In this document: positions 22,455 through 32,100 of the stretch, piece after piece
Layout: each line of letters starts with the position of its first letter
Numbering within the stretch: the stretch's first letter is position 1
Assembly (NCBI GenBank): GCA_030424595.1
Contig: JAUHWG010000015.1
Coordinates: 62,001 to 126,000 of the forward strand
Source of the DNA: Polyangia bacterium
Lineage (GTDB): Bacteria; Myxococcota_A; Polyangia; Nannocystales; Nannocystaceae
Direction of reading: 5' to 3'
Length of the DNA stretch: 64,000 bases
Made by a program: the position numbers and the translations under genes
Notes under the pieces: model-generated
Told to the model about the DNA's origin: nothing
Seen by the model: the letters and a program-made list of their open reading frames with translations, nothing else
The model's database searches: none

Positions 22455-22919
22455 CTAGCGGCGCATCGCAAGGCTCTCGCGTCGCCAGCTGTCCCCTCGG
22501 GTGCGACGACGCGCCGCGGCGCTGGGTCGTTGTGCACGTTGTCGTGGAGGTGGGGCAGAGGCGAGGGCAAGCGCGAGCAGGGGGGGGCACCTCCGCGGGC
22601 TGCCAGGCGCGCGCCGTGAGCGGTGCCGATCACGGCCGGCGGGCCGCCCGGAAACGGCCGCTGGGACAGGCCGCCCGTAAACGGCCCCGGGGACAGGTCG
22701 CCCGTAAACGGCCGCTGGGACAGGCCGCTGGGACAGGCCGCTGGGACAGGCCGCTGGGACAGGCCGCTGGGGCAGGCCCCGGGCCCGACCTGCGCCGGCG
22801 CTCAGCCGGCGCGCGAGCGACCCCACGCCACCGTCTTTAGTAGGAATAGAGCGCCGTTGAGGAGACACTTTGGGCACGGGTCCTCGCGGCCCGATGATCC
22901 TTAGGTACGGAGTTCTGTG
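22455..22919. other. 465-bp intergenic region
   Basis: No gene is supported. It holds a 13-bp tandem repeat (22715-22779) and, before it, two or three diverged units containing CCCGTAAACGGCC. It ends with the upstream region of the globin-like lipoprotein gene. Confidence 0.6.
22715..22779. repeat. 13-bp tandem repeat, 5 units
   Basis: Five units of CTGGGACAGGCCG, the last diverged. The unit length equals that of the array at 20941-21018, but the sequence is different. Confidence 0.9.
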
Positions 22920-24614
22920 ATGTTCCAGAGACCATATAGCGCGCTCGTCGGGGCCCTCGGCCTATGCCTTTTCGCCGCCTGCGCCGGTGATGACGTCGGC
23001 GCCACCGCGGGCGAGAGCGAGAGCACGAGCACCGGCGACGAGAGCACCTCGACGGTCGACGCCTCGAGCAGCACGACCGGAGAGGACACGTCGACCGGGA
23101 CGACGGAGAGCCCGACGGCGACGACGACGGAGAGCCCCACCGACAGCGAGAGCGACAGCGAGGGGACGACCGAGACGACCGGCGTCGAGCCGACCATGTG
23201 CGACCGCCTCGGCGGCGAGGAGGGGCTCTCCGCCCTCCACACCGGCCTCCTCGGCAAGGTGCTCCTCGACGAGCGGATCAACGCCTATTTCCTCAACACC
23301 CCGGTCAGCGGCGACAACCTCATCTCCTGTCTGACGGACCAGGTCGGTGAGGCGATCGGCTGCCCCGGCGTGGTCTACGCCTGCAAGAGCATGGCCGCGG
23401 CCCACAGCGGGATGGGGGTCAGCAGCGTCGACTTCGCCGACCTCGCCGAGGACTACAGCTTGGCGCTCGACGACCACCAAAAGGCGAACCCGGAGGTCAC
23501 CGACGGGGACAAGGCGACGATCATGGAGGCGCTCGCGGCGATGGAGGCGGACATCGTCGAGGACCCCGACGGAGTCCAGACGATCTATCAGCGCCTCGGA
23601 CGCAAGCCCGCGATCAAGGAGCTCATCGGCGGCCCTGACGTCGAGATGAGCTTCCTCAACGTCGTCGGCGGCGACGAGATGGTCAACGGCTTCTTCACCG
23701 GCGCTGACTTTGTCCGCCTCGCCACCTGCTTCACCCGCCAGCTCGGCAGCATCGACGGGCCCGTGCAGTACACGATGGAGGTCGACTCGCCGGGCGCGGG
23801 CGTCGACGAGGGGGTCTCGGCCGACACCCCCTGCGCCGACATGCTGAGCTCGCACGCGGGCCTCCAGGACAGCAAAGACGACAGTCTGATCACGATGCTG
23901 GACTTCACCCAGGTGCTCCAGGACATGGTCACGGCGATGGACGCCGCAGGGATCCCCGACGGCGATCAGCTGGCGATCCTCGGGGTCTTGGGGCCGATGT
24001 GCGAGGAGATCGTCGGCGATCATCCGAACGAGTGTCCGGGCAACAACGAGTCGATGACCGTCGACAGCAACGGGCTCAACCTGGCGATCCCCGACGACGC
24101 CTACAACGGGACCAAGGGGTCGATGATCTGCACGTCGCTCGAGGTCACCGACAACGGCGTCAACTTCGTCGACGAGGTCGAGCTCAAGGTCGGCATCGAT
24201 CACCCGTGGCTCGGCGACCTCGTGATCAAGCTCTACAGCCCCGAGGGGTCGGTGATCACCGTGCTCTCCCGGGCTGGCTTCTTCGAGATCGCGGACGACG
24301 GCGGCGGGATCTCGGTCGAGGGCTCGGACCTCGAGGCGGGGGCGCCGATCACCTTCGCGATGGACGGCCCCTACAGCGCCGAGACGCTCGGCGACGGCAA
24401 CAACCTCAACAACGCGGGCGTCGCCTGCAAGGACGACGGTCGCTGTGAGTACGAGCCGAACAGCGGCAAGGCCCTGCCGGGGAGCCTCAGCGATCTCGCC
24501 GGTGAGTCGGCGCCGGGGACCTGGCAGGTCTGCGTCGGCGATGCGGGCTCGGCCGACAAGGGGACCTTCGTCAACGTCGCGCTGAAGATCCGGAAGGTGA
24601 AGTTCATGCCCTGA
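22920..24614 (+). CDS. lipoprotein with two truncated-haemoglobin-like domains and a P-domain
   Basis: A 564-residue predicted lipoprotein: signal ending LCLFAAC, then AGDD and a 65-residue Ser/Thr/Glu linker. Residues about 94-195 match group 1 truncated haemoglobin (CDRLGGEEGLSALHTGLLGK, proximal His in MAAAHSGMGVSSVDF). Residues about 205-370 look like a second, more diverged copy (TIYQRLGRKPAIKELIGG, with a His in ADMLSSHAGL). Residues about 375-564 form a proprotein-convertase P-domain-like beta sandwich (WLGDLVIKLYSPEGSVITVL, APGTWQVCVGDAG). The globins would sit outside the inner membrane and could bind haem, oxygen or NO, or may have lost haem. ATG 22920 follows an in-frame GTG at 22917. 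Confidence 0.8.
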   Translation: MFQRPYSALVGALGLCLFAACAGDDVGATAGESESTSTGDESTSTVDASSSTTGEDTSTGTTESPTATTTESPTDSESDSEGTTETTGVEPTMCDRLGGEEGLSALHTGLLGKVLLDERINAYFLNTPVSGDNLISCLTDQVGEAIGCPGVVYACKSMAAAHSGMGVSSVDFADLAEDYSLALDDHQKANPEVTDGDKATIMEALAAMEADIVEDPDGVQTIYQRLGRKPAIKELIGGPDVEMSFLNVVGGDEMVNGFFTGADFVRLATCFTRQLGSIDGPVQYTMEVDSPGAGVDEGVSADTPCADMLSSHAGLQDSKDDSLITMLDFTQVLQDMVTAMDAAGIPDGDQLAILGVLGPMCEEIVGDHPNECPGNNESMTVDSNGLNLAIPDDAYNGTKGSMICTSLEVTDNGVNFVDEVELKVGIDHPWLGDLVIKLYSPEGSVITVLSRAGFFEIADDGGGISVEGSDLEAGAPITFAMDGPYSAETLGDGNNLNNAGVACKDDGRCEYEPNSGKALPGSLSDLAGESAPGTWQVCVGDAGSADKGTFVNVALKIRKVKFMP

Positions 24615-24851
24615 GCGCCGCCGGCTGCGGCGAAGGCCCCCTGTGCTCGCCGATGTCGTCGGTCCGTGAGCTCGACGCCCCCCCCCTGTACCGGGCCTTC
24701 GTGGAGGTTTGGCGGCGCACGCGGGAGCTCGGCCCCGGCTGTGAGTCGGGCACCTCGGGCACCTGCGGCGTCGGGCCGCCGGCAGCGCTCCGCGATCCGG
24801 TCAGGGCCCAGGGGCTCCCGTCGCGGGGGCGGGTGGTTTAGTCTCCGGTCC

Positions 24852-25781
24852 ATGTTCGGTGTCGCGCGTATCCACCTCCGCCTCCACCTCCGGTCCCTCG
24901 CCCTCGTCGCCCTGGTCGCGGGCTTCGCCTGTGACACGCCGACCGAGACTGAGCACCCCGAGGTCGCCGGCGAGCGCTGTGAAGAGGCCGCCTCGGCGGA
25001 GCCGGACGCGATCTCTCGCACCGGCCTGCTGGCGACCGTCTTTAACGCGACCGCCGCGGAGTACCGGGCGGCGGCGCTCCAGGCCTACGCGACGGCCAAG
25101 GTCAACCTCGACGTTGCGCTCGCCGACGGCATGTGGAGCGCCGCCCCAGAGCAGGCGGGGGACGTCCGCGATCTGCCCCCGGCGGTCATCCTCGACGTCG
25201 ACGAGACGGTGCTCGACAACTCCCCCTACCAGGCCTGGCTCGCGCAGGTCGGCGGCAGCTTTGAGCCCGTGAGCTGGGGGGCCTGGGTCGAGGCGAGGAA
25301 GGCCCGGGCGATCCCAGGCGCCGTCGACTTCACCAAGTACGCGGCCTCCAAGGGGGTCACGGTCTTCTACGTCAGCAACCGCGACGTCAGTGGCGAGGCG
25401 GCGACCCGGGACAACCTCGCGGCCCACGGCTTTCCGATGGGCGACGGCGCCGTGGATGTCGTCCTCCTGAAGAACGAGCGGCCCGAGTGGGGATCGGCGA
25501 AGGGGACTCGCCGGGCCGCCGTGGCGGAGCGCTATCGGATCATCATGCTCGTGGGGGACAACCTCGGCGACTTCACCGACTCTAGCGACGGGTCGATGGA
25601 CCAGCGAGGCGCGGTCGTCGAGCATCACGGCGACTGGTGGGGCACCCGCTGGGTGATGCTCCCGAACCCGATGTACGGCGACTGGGTGAAGGCCGCGGTC
25701 GGCGGCGCGGCGGCCAATACGCCGCTCGATCGCGAAGAGGCGCTCCTGCGGCCGGTGATGACCTGGGAGGGCCCCGGTTGA
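24852..25781 (+). CDS. class C-type (lipoprotein e(P4)) acid phosphatase
   Basis: A HAD-superfamily phosphatase, 309 aa, exported and probably lipidated at VAGFAC. The HAD motif I is ILDVDETVLDNSPYQ (DxDxT), motif II lies in VTVFYVSNRD, and motif IV is MLVGDNLGDFTD. Family members of the outer membrane dephosphorylate nucleoside monophosphates and other phosphoesters so that nucleosides can be taken up. The length fits the family (about 270 aa) plus the signal. ATG 24852 starts the signal peptide; the frame upstream is not signal-like. It ends 32 bp before the site-2 protease gene, so they may be transcribed together, without an obvious functional link. Confidence 0.93.
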   Translation: MFGVARIHLRLHLRSLALVALVAGFACDTPTETEHPEVAGERCEEAASAEPDAISRTGLLATVFNATAAEYRAAALQAYATAKVNLDVALADGMWSAAPEQAGDVRDLPPAVILDVDETVLDNSPYQAWLAQVGGSFEPVSWGAWVEARKARAIPGAVDFTKYAASKGVTVFYVSNRDVSGEAATRDNLAAHGFPMGDGAVDVVLLKNERPEWGSAKGTRRAAVAERYRIIMLVGDNLGDFTDSSDGSMDQRGAVVEHHGDWWGTRWVMLPNPMYGDWVKAAVGGAAANTPLDREEALLRPVMTWEGPG

Positions 25782-25813
25782 CCGCCGCCGGAGAGGCCCC
25801 ATGTTCAGGGACT

Positions 25814-26758
25814 ATGAAGGGTTGGTCATGGAGTCTGGGGCGGATCTGTGGGATCGACACGCGCGTCCACGCGACGTTCCTGCTGATCGTGGGATGGGCG
25901 GCGTTCAGCGCGATCTCACAGGGGGGCACGCTGCTCGCGGGTTTGATCTCGGTCGCGTTCCTCTTGGCGGTCTTCGCCTCGGTGTTCCTCCACGAGCTCG
26001 GCCACGCCCTGACGGCGCGGCGCTACGGGATCAAGACCCGGCGGATCACGCTCTCGCCGCTCGGCGGGGTCGCCCAGCTCGAGGGCGGGATGATGCCGCC
26101 GCAGACCGAGCTGTGGGTGGCCCTCGCCGGCCCCGCCGTCTCCTTCGCCCTCGCGGGGATCTTCTTCGCCCTCGCGTCGCTGACCGGTGACTGGAGCCCG
26201 ACGACCTTCATCGGCGCGCTCGCCTGGGCGAACCTGATGATCGCCGCCTTCAACATGCTGCCGGCGTTCCCGATGGACGGCGGTCGGATCTTCCGCGCGG
26301 CGCTCTCGCGACGGCTCGGCTACCGCCGGGCGACCGAGATCGCGGCCAAGGTCGGCCGTATCGCCGGGATGGCGATGATGGTGATCGGCCTCTTCACGCG
26401 GCCCCTCCTGATGCTGATCGGCGCCTTCGTCTACTTCGCGGCGGGCGCAGAGGCCCGCCAGGTCCGCTCCTTCTTCGGCTTTGGCGACGGTGGCGGCGGC
26501 GAGGAGCGGCCGCCGCGAGCTGAGGGCAAGCCCGGCTGGTACCGTCGTTGGCGCGAGGGCCTGCGCCTGAAGAAGCTGAGCGCCGAGCAGCGCCGCGGAC
26601 CTCGGGCCCAGCGAGGCCCCCAGCGGAGCTCGCGGGCGCCGCGGAACCCCCGGGGGGGCCCGGTTCACTACGCCGCATCGCCTCCGACCTACCGAGTCCG
26701 CCGGTCGCCGCCGCGACCACAGCCGCAGCGCCGGGTCGTCATCGTCTTTGACGCCTAA
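25814..26758 (+). CDS. site-2 protease family (M50) membrane metallopeptidase
   Basis: An intramembrane zinc protease of 314 aa. The catalytic helix has FLHELGHALTARRYG (HExxH), and the second motif is FNMLPAFPMDGGR (NxxPxxxxDGG). It has about six membrane segments and no CBS or PDZ domain. The C-terminal 90 residues are an Arg/Pro-rich cytoplasmic tail (QRRGPRAQRGPQRSSRAPR). Such proteases release transcription factors or process membrane proteins; the substrate is unknown. ATG 25814 follows a GC-rich spacer. A strong inverted repeat lies 28 bp past the stop. Confidence 0.93.
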   Translation: MKGWSWSLGRICGIDTRVHATFLLIVGWAAFSAISQGGTLLAGLISVAFLLAVFASVFLHELGHALTARRYGIKTRRITLSPLGGVAQLEGGMMPPQTELWVALAGPAVSFALAGIFFALASLTGDWSPTTFIGALAWANLMIAAFNMLPAFPMDGGRIFRAALSRRLGYRRATEIAAKVGRIAGMAMMVIGLFTRPLLMLIGAFVYFAAGAEARQVRSFFGFGDGGGGEERPPRAEGKPGWYRRWREGLRLKKLSAEQRRGPRAQRGPQRSSRAPRNPRGGPVHYAASPPTYRVRRSPPRPQPQRRVVIVFDA

Positions 26759-26785
26759 GAGCCCGGCCACCTGTGGCCGCGGAGC

Positions 26786-26821
26786 AGAGAGCTCGCCGTC
26801 GCTTGCATCGGCGAGCTCTCT
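26786..26821 (+). terminator. inverted repeat, probable terminator
   Basis: AGAGAGCTCGCC, a 12-base loop, then GGCGAGCTCTCT: a perfect 12-bp stem just after the site-2 protease gene. No long T-tract follows, so intrinsic termination is likely but not certain. Confidence 0.55.
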
Positions 26822-27370
26822 CGTTCGCAAACCGTGGGGCTGGAGCCGGTATGACGCCACCACCTCGCCGCGAGTCCTGAGATCGATCGTCTCAGAACCG
26901 GATGGCGATGCGTCGATCGCGGCTCCTGGATCTGCACCACCGCGACGTTTTGCATGAGGAACGTTAGGAAAAACCAGGGGAGGCAGGAGTCCCCATAAAT
27001 CCTATGAATATTACCCGAGAGGGTGCTTGAGAGACATTCCTGCGGAGTTCCAAAAGAACGATGAGATTGAAAAAAGGGTATATGAGATCGCCGTTCATCG
27101 GAGGCGTGTTGACGGTCGTTCATCGTCGCCGCCGGAAACTGCGTTCTCAACTCGGTTCATCGGCCCAGTCTGCCAGCCTCTGCGCCCGCCTAGAACGCAC
27201 GTTCTGGACCAGATAACGGGCTTCAAGCCGGACTTGTGCATAATTTTCAGGGCCCTCCCGTCGGCCCCCCAGGTTCGTCGGGCAATAGCAAGAAATGTGG
27301 GCATTGAGCAGCGCTACGCGGCTCTCTCTTGGAGCGCAGCGGATCCGAGCTGTGTGCTATAGGAGCGCCC
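26822..27370. other. 549-bp intergenic region with an AT-richer island
   Basis: From about 26945 to 27130 the base composition drops well below that of the neighbours (runs such as GGAAAAACCAGGGG and TTGAAAAAAGGGTATATGAG). The open frames across it do not show the codon bias of the window and I do not call a gene. It may hold an upstream regulatory region, an untranslated RNA or a remnant of foreign DNA. Confidence 0.5.
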
Positions 27371-28030
27371 ATGAAGGCCACACAAATCACGGCAATTGCG
27401 ATTCTGTCCTTGGCGATGGCGTCCGCCTGCGGCAAGTCAGAGCCCGCCGCCGACGGCGACAAGGCAAAGCCCGCCGCCGAGGGTGCCGAGGCTGGCGACA
27501 AGGCTGGCGAGGCAGAGGCAGAGGCGCCGAAGGTCGAAGTTCCGACGCTCACCATCAACGAGGCTGACTGGGTCGAGAAGGACCTCAAGGAGGTCTCGCC
27601 GATGATCAACGTCACGATCAAGGCGCCCAAGGACGCGACCTTCGAGAAGAACGGCAACGGCGGCGTCGACATCAAGCTCGCGCCCTTCTACATGATCACG
27701 GTCGGCAACCTCGCGGTCGGCAGCCTCAAGGAGGCGGTCGAGTGGGGTGACGCCTCGTCGATCGGCGACTCGTCCTACAAGGACGGCAAGAAGATCATCG
27801 ACGAGGAGAACGGCTTCGTCTTCACCTACCAGATGAACGACGAGGACAACGGCCACAAGTACGCCCCCGAGTCGCACTTCTACTTCTTCATCGAGAAGGA
27901 CGGCGCCGTGTACAGCGTCAACGACACCAAGCCGCTCGACGCGATGATGTCGACCCCGAACGAGGCCTACACCGAGGACATCGCCAAGCAGGTCTACGGG
28001 CTCGTCAAGGGCTCGGCGACCGCGAACTAG
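27371..28030 (+). CDS. small lipoprotein of unknown function
   Basis: The 219-residue product begins at ATG 27371 with AGGAG eight bases upstream, and has a signal ending LAMASAC (lipobox) followed by GKSEPAADGDKA. Residues about 20-55 are an Ala/Glu/Lys linker, and residues about 60-215 form a compact acidic domain (VSPMINVTIKAPKDATFEKN, GFVFTYQMNDEDNGHKYAP) with no Cys. I do not recognise the family. The codon usage, with AAG and GAG dominant and strong C/G third positions, and the good ribosome-binding site suggest high expression. Confidence 0.85.
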   Translation: MKATQITAIAILSLAMASACGKSEPAADGDKAKPAAEGAEAGDKAGEAEAEAPKVEVPTLTINEADWVEKDLKEVSPMINVTIKAPKDATFEKNGNGGVDIKLAPFYMITVGNLAVGSLKEAVEWGDASSIGDSSYKDGKKIIDEENGFVFTYQMNDEDNGHKYAPESHFYFFIEKDGAVYSVNDTKPLDAMMSTPNEAYTEDIAKQVYGLVKGSATAN

Positions 28031-28323
28031 GGGCGTCGCGATCCTGCGGGATCGACGACCCTCGAGGCATGGGTCGAGGTGTCCCGGGTCGTCCGCGCAC
28101 CATCGACAGATCCAGGGGAGGCGATGAGCGAAGGGCTCGGCCTCCCCATTGTCGTGGTTTGAGGGCGGCGCCGACGGTCCCTCGGCGATGTCGAGACTCA
28201 CAGGACTGCCGAGTAGTGTCCGGCAGTGCCCGACAGTGCTCGACACAGTGCTCGACACAGGGCAGCACAGCGGCGTTTCGTCGAGGCCTAGAAGGGCGGC
28301 GACGGAGGTGCGCGAGCGGCTAG
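28031..28323. other. intergenic region before element C
   Basis: No gene is supported. It carries an inverted copy of the 19-bp dispersed repeat (28268-28286) and, before it, three short CAGTGC(T/C)CGACA direct repeats at about 28224-28258. Confidence 0.5.
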
Positions 28324-28518
28324 GCCTGAAATAGGCGCTGATGGTAGGCGTCCTCGATAACCCGCGTAGAACCGTCAGTGACACGGGGTTCGCGCTTCGA
28401 CCTCCATCCCTGTGGGTGAGCGCTCACCCACGATCATCCAGTCGGCGTGAGCAATCCGCGTTACCTGCGGTTTTTCGCGGTTTTTCGCGGACTCCTACCG
28501 TCCGCGCTAGTTTCAGGG
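28324..28518. mobile_element. miniature CTAG-flanked element, copy C
   Basis: A 195-bp unit with CTAG at 28320-28323 and 28519-28522. The left end GCCTGAAATAGGCGCT and the right end read inward (CCCTGAAACTAGCGCG) are related to the tips of elements A and B. The left 110 bp follow the outer part of the right arm of A, including CCGTCAGTGACACGGGG and a 20-bp perfect palindrome at 28412-28431. The middle and both long arms are missing, so it looks like a MITE-like internal-deletion derivative. It ends 13 bp before the acetyltransferase start codon. Confidence 0.75.
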
Positions 28519-28531
28519 CTAGGATGCGGAG

Positions 28532-29068
28532 ATGGCGAGTCCGAGCCTCACCCACGGAGACGTGACGCTCCGACCGCTGGAGGTCGAGCGCGACCTCGCG
28601 GCCTTGCACGCGATCTTCGGCGATGCCGAGCAGATGAAATACATGCTCGAGGCGCCGATGGCCTCCGCAGAGGAGACACGGGCGAAGATCGCGGCCTGGA
28701 GCGAGCACCCAGACTCGCCGCAGTGGGCGATCACTGGCGACGACGGCGAGGCCCGGGGACGGATCACGCTCATCGCCAGGCGCGAAGGGGTGATGGAGGT
28801 GGGCGTGCAGGTCGTCCCGAGCGCCCAAGGTCGGGGGTACGCCCGCCGGTCGATCATCGCCGTTACAGAGTACGGCCTGGGGGTGCTCAAGCTCGGGCGA
28901 GTGTTCGCGGACATCGACCCGGACAATCACGGCTGCGTCCGCGCGTTCGAGGCGGCGGGCTTCCGCTGCGAGGGGCGCCTCGTGAACAACTGGATGACCC
29001 ACACGGGCTTCGCGGACAGCCTGATCTACGCGGCGACGACCGGTTGGCGCAGGCCCGCGGGTGTGTAG
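28532..29068 (+). CDS. GNAT-family N-acetyltransferase (RimJ/RimL-like)
   Basis: A 178-residue cytoplasmic acetyltransferase. The N-terminal TLRPLEVERDLAALHAIF, the acetyl-CoA motif GVQVVPSAQGRGYARRSI (Q-x-x-G-x-G/A) and FADIDPDNHGCVRAFEAAGF (the Asn and C-terminal strand of RimJ/RimL types) are clear. These enzymes acetylate protein N-termini, ribosomal proteins, polyamines or antibiotics; the substrate is unknown. The start is 13 bp past the right end of element C, so the element may have replaced or supplied its promoter. Confidence 0.92.
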   Translation: MASPSLTHGDVTLRPLEVERDLAALHAIFGDAEQMKYMLEAPMASAEETRAKIAAWSEHPDSPQWAITGDDGEARGRITLIARREGVMEVGVQVVPSAQGRGYARRSIIAVTEYGLGVLKLGRVFADIDPDNHGCVRAFEAAGFRCEGRLVNNWMTHTGFADSLIYAATTGWRRPAGV

Positions 29069-29151
29069 CTCCGGCGGCGAGAGATGCGGGGCCCGGCGCC
29101 GACGTCGTGTCGCACCCGCCGAGCCCGTCCGTGGGGCCCTCGCAGAGCCTG

Positions 29152-32100
29152 CTACGGATCGAGAGAGCCGAGCGCCTCGGCGCTGCCGCGGCTCCACAGA
29201 CCGTCGCTGTAGCGGGCGTAGGTGATCCCGTCGACGATCGTCACGCCGACGAGCTCCTCCAGCGACCGGTCTGGCGGGAGCGAGAAGGGGCGGGGGTTGT
29301 CGCCGCGGAGGTCCTGCTCGGACACGTCGACGAGCGTGCCGTCGCGGCGCCACGCCAGCGCTTGATCGCCGCTGTAGGCGACGTCGATGATCGCCGCGTC
29401 GTCGCCCTGCCAGGTGAAGATCTCCGCGTAGAGATCGCCGTCGACCAGCCCCAGCGCCCGCTCTTCGTCGGCGAGGAGGCGGACTTCGCCCCGCTGTCCG
29501 CGGCCGCCCCGGAGCCAGACGCGGGTGACGGCCCCGTCGCTCGCGATCGCGACGACGTCCTCGGGACCGACAGCGGGGGTGTGCGACGCGTTCGGCTCGG
29601 GAGGGGTCTCGAGGGCGAGCCAGCCGGCTCCCAGGGGAGCTTCGCGGAGGCTCTCGGGGCGCAGCGCCCGGAGGTAGCCGTTGCGGTGGAGCACCACCAG
29701 CGCCCCGTCTGCGGCCATCACCCCCGCCACAGGGGCGTGAACGATGAGCTCGCCGAGATCCCCAGGCGACCCGACCGCGATCGAGCCGTCGTCGAAGAAC
29801 GCCCGCACCCGGCCCTCGCCGTCGAAGGTCGCGTCGGCGAGCTCCTCCGGGGAGCGCTCGGGGGGCACGCGGTAGGTCCCGCGCTCGTCGGCCGCCAGAT
29901 CGTCGAGATCACCCCGCAGCCACTGCTGGTCGTGAAGCCAGGTGACGAGACGACCGTCGAGGTCCGCGGCGACCGCGACGATCATCGACGGGTCGAGGCC
30001 CGCGGGGAGAACAAAGCGTCGCGGGCGGGCGTCGTGCAGGCGCGGCAAGAGCTCGCCCGCGGAGGTCTCGAGAGCGCCGAGGCTCGCCCGGCCGTCGCTG
30101 AAGAGGGCGATGAACGTGCCGTCGGCGGCGAGGGTGATGCCGAGGACGTCGTCGCCTATCCGGGTGCTCGGGAGCTGGAAGCTGGCGACCCGCGGGAGGT
30201 CGCCGATACCGGCCCAGGCGTCGCTGAGTCCGACAGAGCCGTCGGCGTACCAGGCGATGGGGCGCTCTTGCGGGCCGCTCGTCAGGCCGACGACGCGGCG
30301 GCGCCGGCTGTCGATGAGGTGGCGGACATCGTCCCAGTCGATCCGGGTCAGGGTGTAGCGGAGCACGTCTTCGATCGCCGCGTAGGCCTCCTCGCACTCG
30401 GCCCCGCAGCGTGCGTCGTCCTGTTGGTTGACCGCGAAGAAGAAGGCGACGCCGCGCTCGGGCTTGACGGTGCGCTCCTCGAGGTTGACGAAGTCGTCGG
30501 TGATCCGACCTTCGGCGTCGAGCGGCGGCAGCTTGATCTCGTTGCTCACGCCGCCGTGGCGGCCGAGGAAGGCGCGGCCGCCGGTGATCGATCCGGCGTG
30601 GCTGGTGCCGCTGCGCCAACCGCTGCGCCGGGTCCCGGAGGCGACGCCGCGGCCGATCTGGAAGCGATTGACGAGCTCGAGCATCATCGACGCCTCGCCG
30701 ACGAGCCCGCCCGAGGCGTAGTGGTCGCTGTTCATCCCCGCCCAGTGCGGCACGGACCCCTGGACCAGGTCCCAGCGCCAGCGAAGGGTCTCGACAGCCC
30801 AGCTCGAAGAGTCGCAGCGATCGCCGCGCCAGACGCAGTAGAAGTGGTAATTAGGCGCCCAGCGGGGGGTGTAGGTGCCGTTCTCCCAGCGCCGGAATTC
30901 GGGCTCGCCGGGCTCCTCGGCGGCGCTGCCCTGCGGGAAGTACCATTGATGGCCGTAGAGCCCGTGCCGGCTCTCGACGCCCCCATCGACCTTGAGCTCG
31001 TCGCGGATGAGCCGGGCGAGGGTTGAGCGCGCGTGCTCCTCGGGGTGCCCCGGGCGGCCGGCGAAGGAGTAGCTCGGGTCGCCGCCGTGGGCCTCGGCCC
31101 AGAGGTGGTCGATGACCCGACCGAGGAGCGCGTGGCCGGTGTTGGAGTAGGCGACGCCAGCCCCCGGCCAGCGCTTGAGGCAACGCCCGGCGAGCACCTT
31201 GAGCTGCTGGTCCACCGGCATGAGGTCGCGCTGGTCGTGGTGGCCGATGAAGTAGACCGCGTCGCTCTCGACCCCGAGCGCCCGCGCGGTCAGGCTCCGG
31301 GCGCGCTCGATCGGCTCGGCGCCGAAGGCCTCACGGCTGAGCTCGTGGGCCTCCTCTAGGTCTGTCCGTCCGCTGTAGCCGCGGACCTCGGCGAAGCGCT
31401 CGGGGATCACCTCGTCCCATTGGGCGTTGGAGCGGGCGAGGCCGGAGCGATGGGTGAGCAGGTGACCGACGGTGACGGCGGGCCAGCGCCGGTCGGCGCC
31501 GACGCTGGGATCGCAGAGCGCCGAGACCTCCGGGGGGGGAGCATCGCCGGGGCTGGCGAGCGGCGGCGGGGTGCAGGTGTGAGCGAGCTCGTCGGGGCAG
31601 TCGTCGGGGTGGTGGAAGTAGCGGCGCAGGGAGGCCGGGAGCAGATCGAGCGTGGGATCGAGGAGCGGCGCGTCGAACTCGTTGTCGTAGGCGCCGGGGG
31701 CCCGCTCGCCGATCCGGGCGGCGACCAAGGGTCGGACGATCGCCGCGACGACCCCCTTGGTCACGCTGCCGATCCGCATCGGCGTCTCCGGAGGGGTGAC
31801 AGGCGCCTCCGGATCCCACTCATCGCGGCAGCGATCGCTCGCGCCTGGGCGGTACTCGCTCGGGGTCGCCGAGCCCCGCAGCTTGCCGAAGCCGCGGCTG
31901 TAGACCCGATGCCCGCGGTAGGAGACCGCGAGGACGCCGGCGCCGACGCAGCGCCACTTCACGAGCTGGCGGGCGGCGATGTCGAGCTCTGCGAAGACCG
32001 GCGATGAACGTCCGCTGGTCGGGACCTCGCGCGCGAGCGGATCGTCCTCGGCCTCGCATGCGAGCGTCGGAGCCGCGAGCGCTGCCATCGCAGCGCCGAC

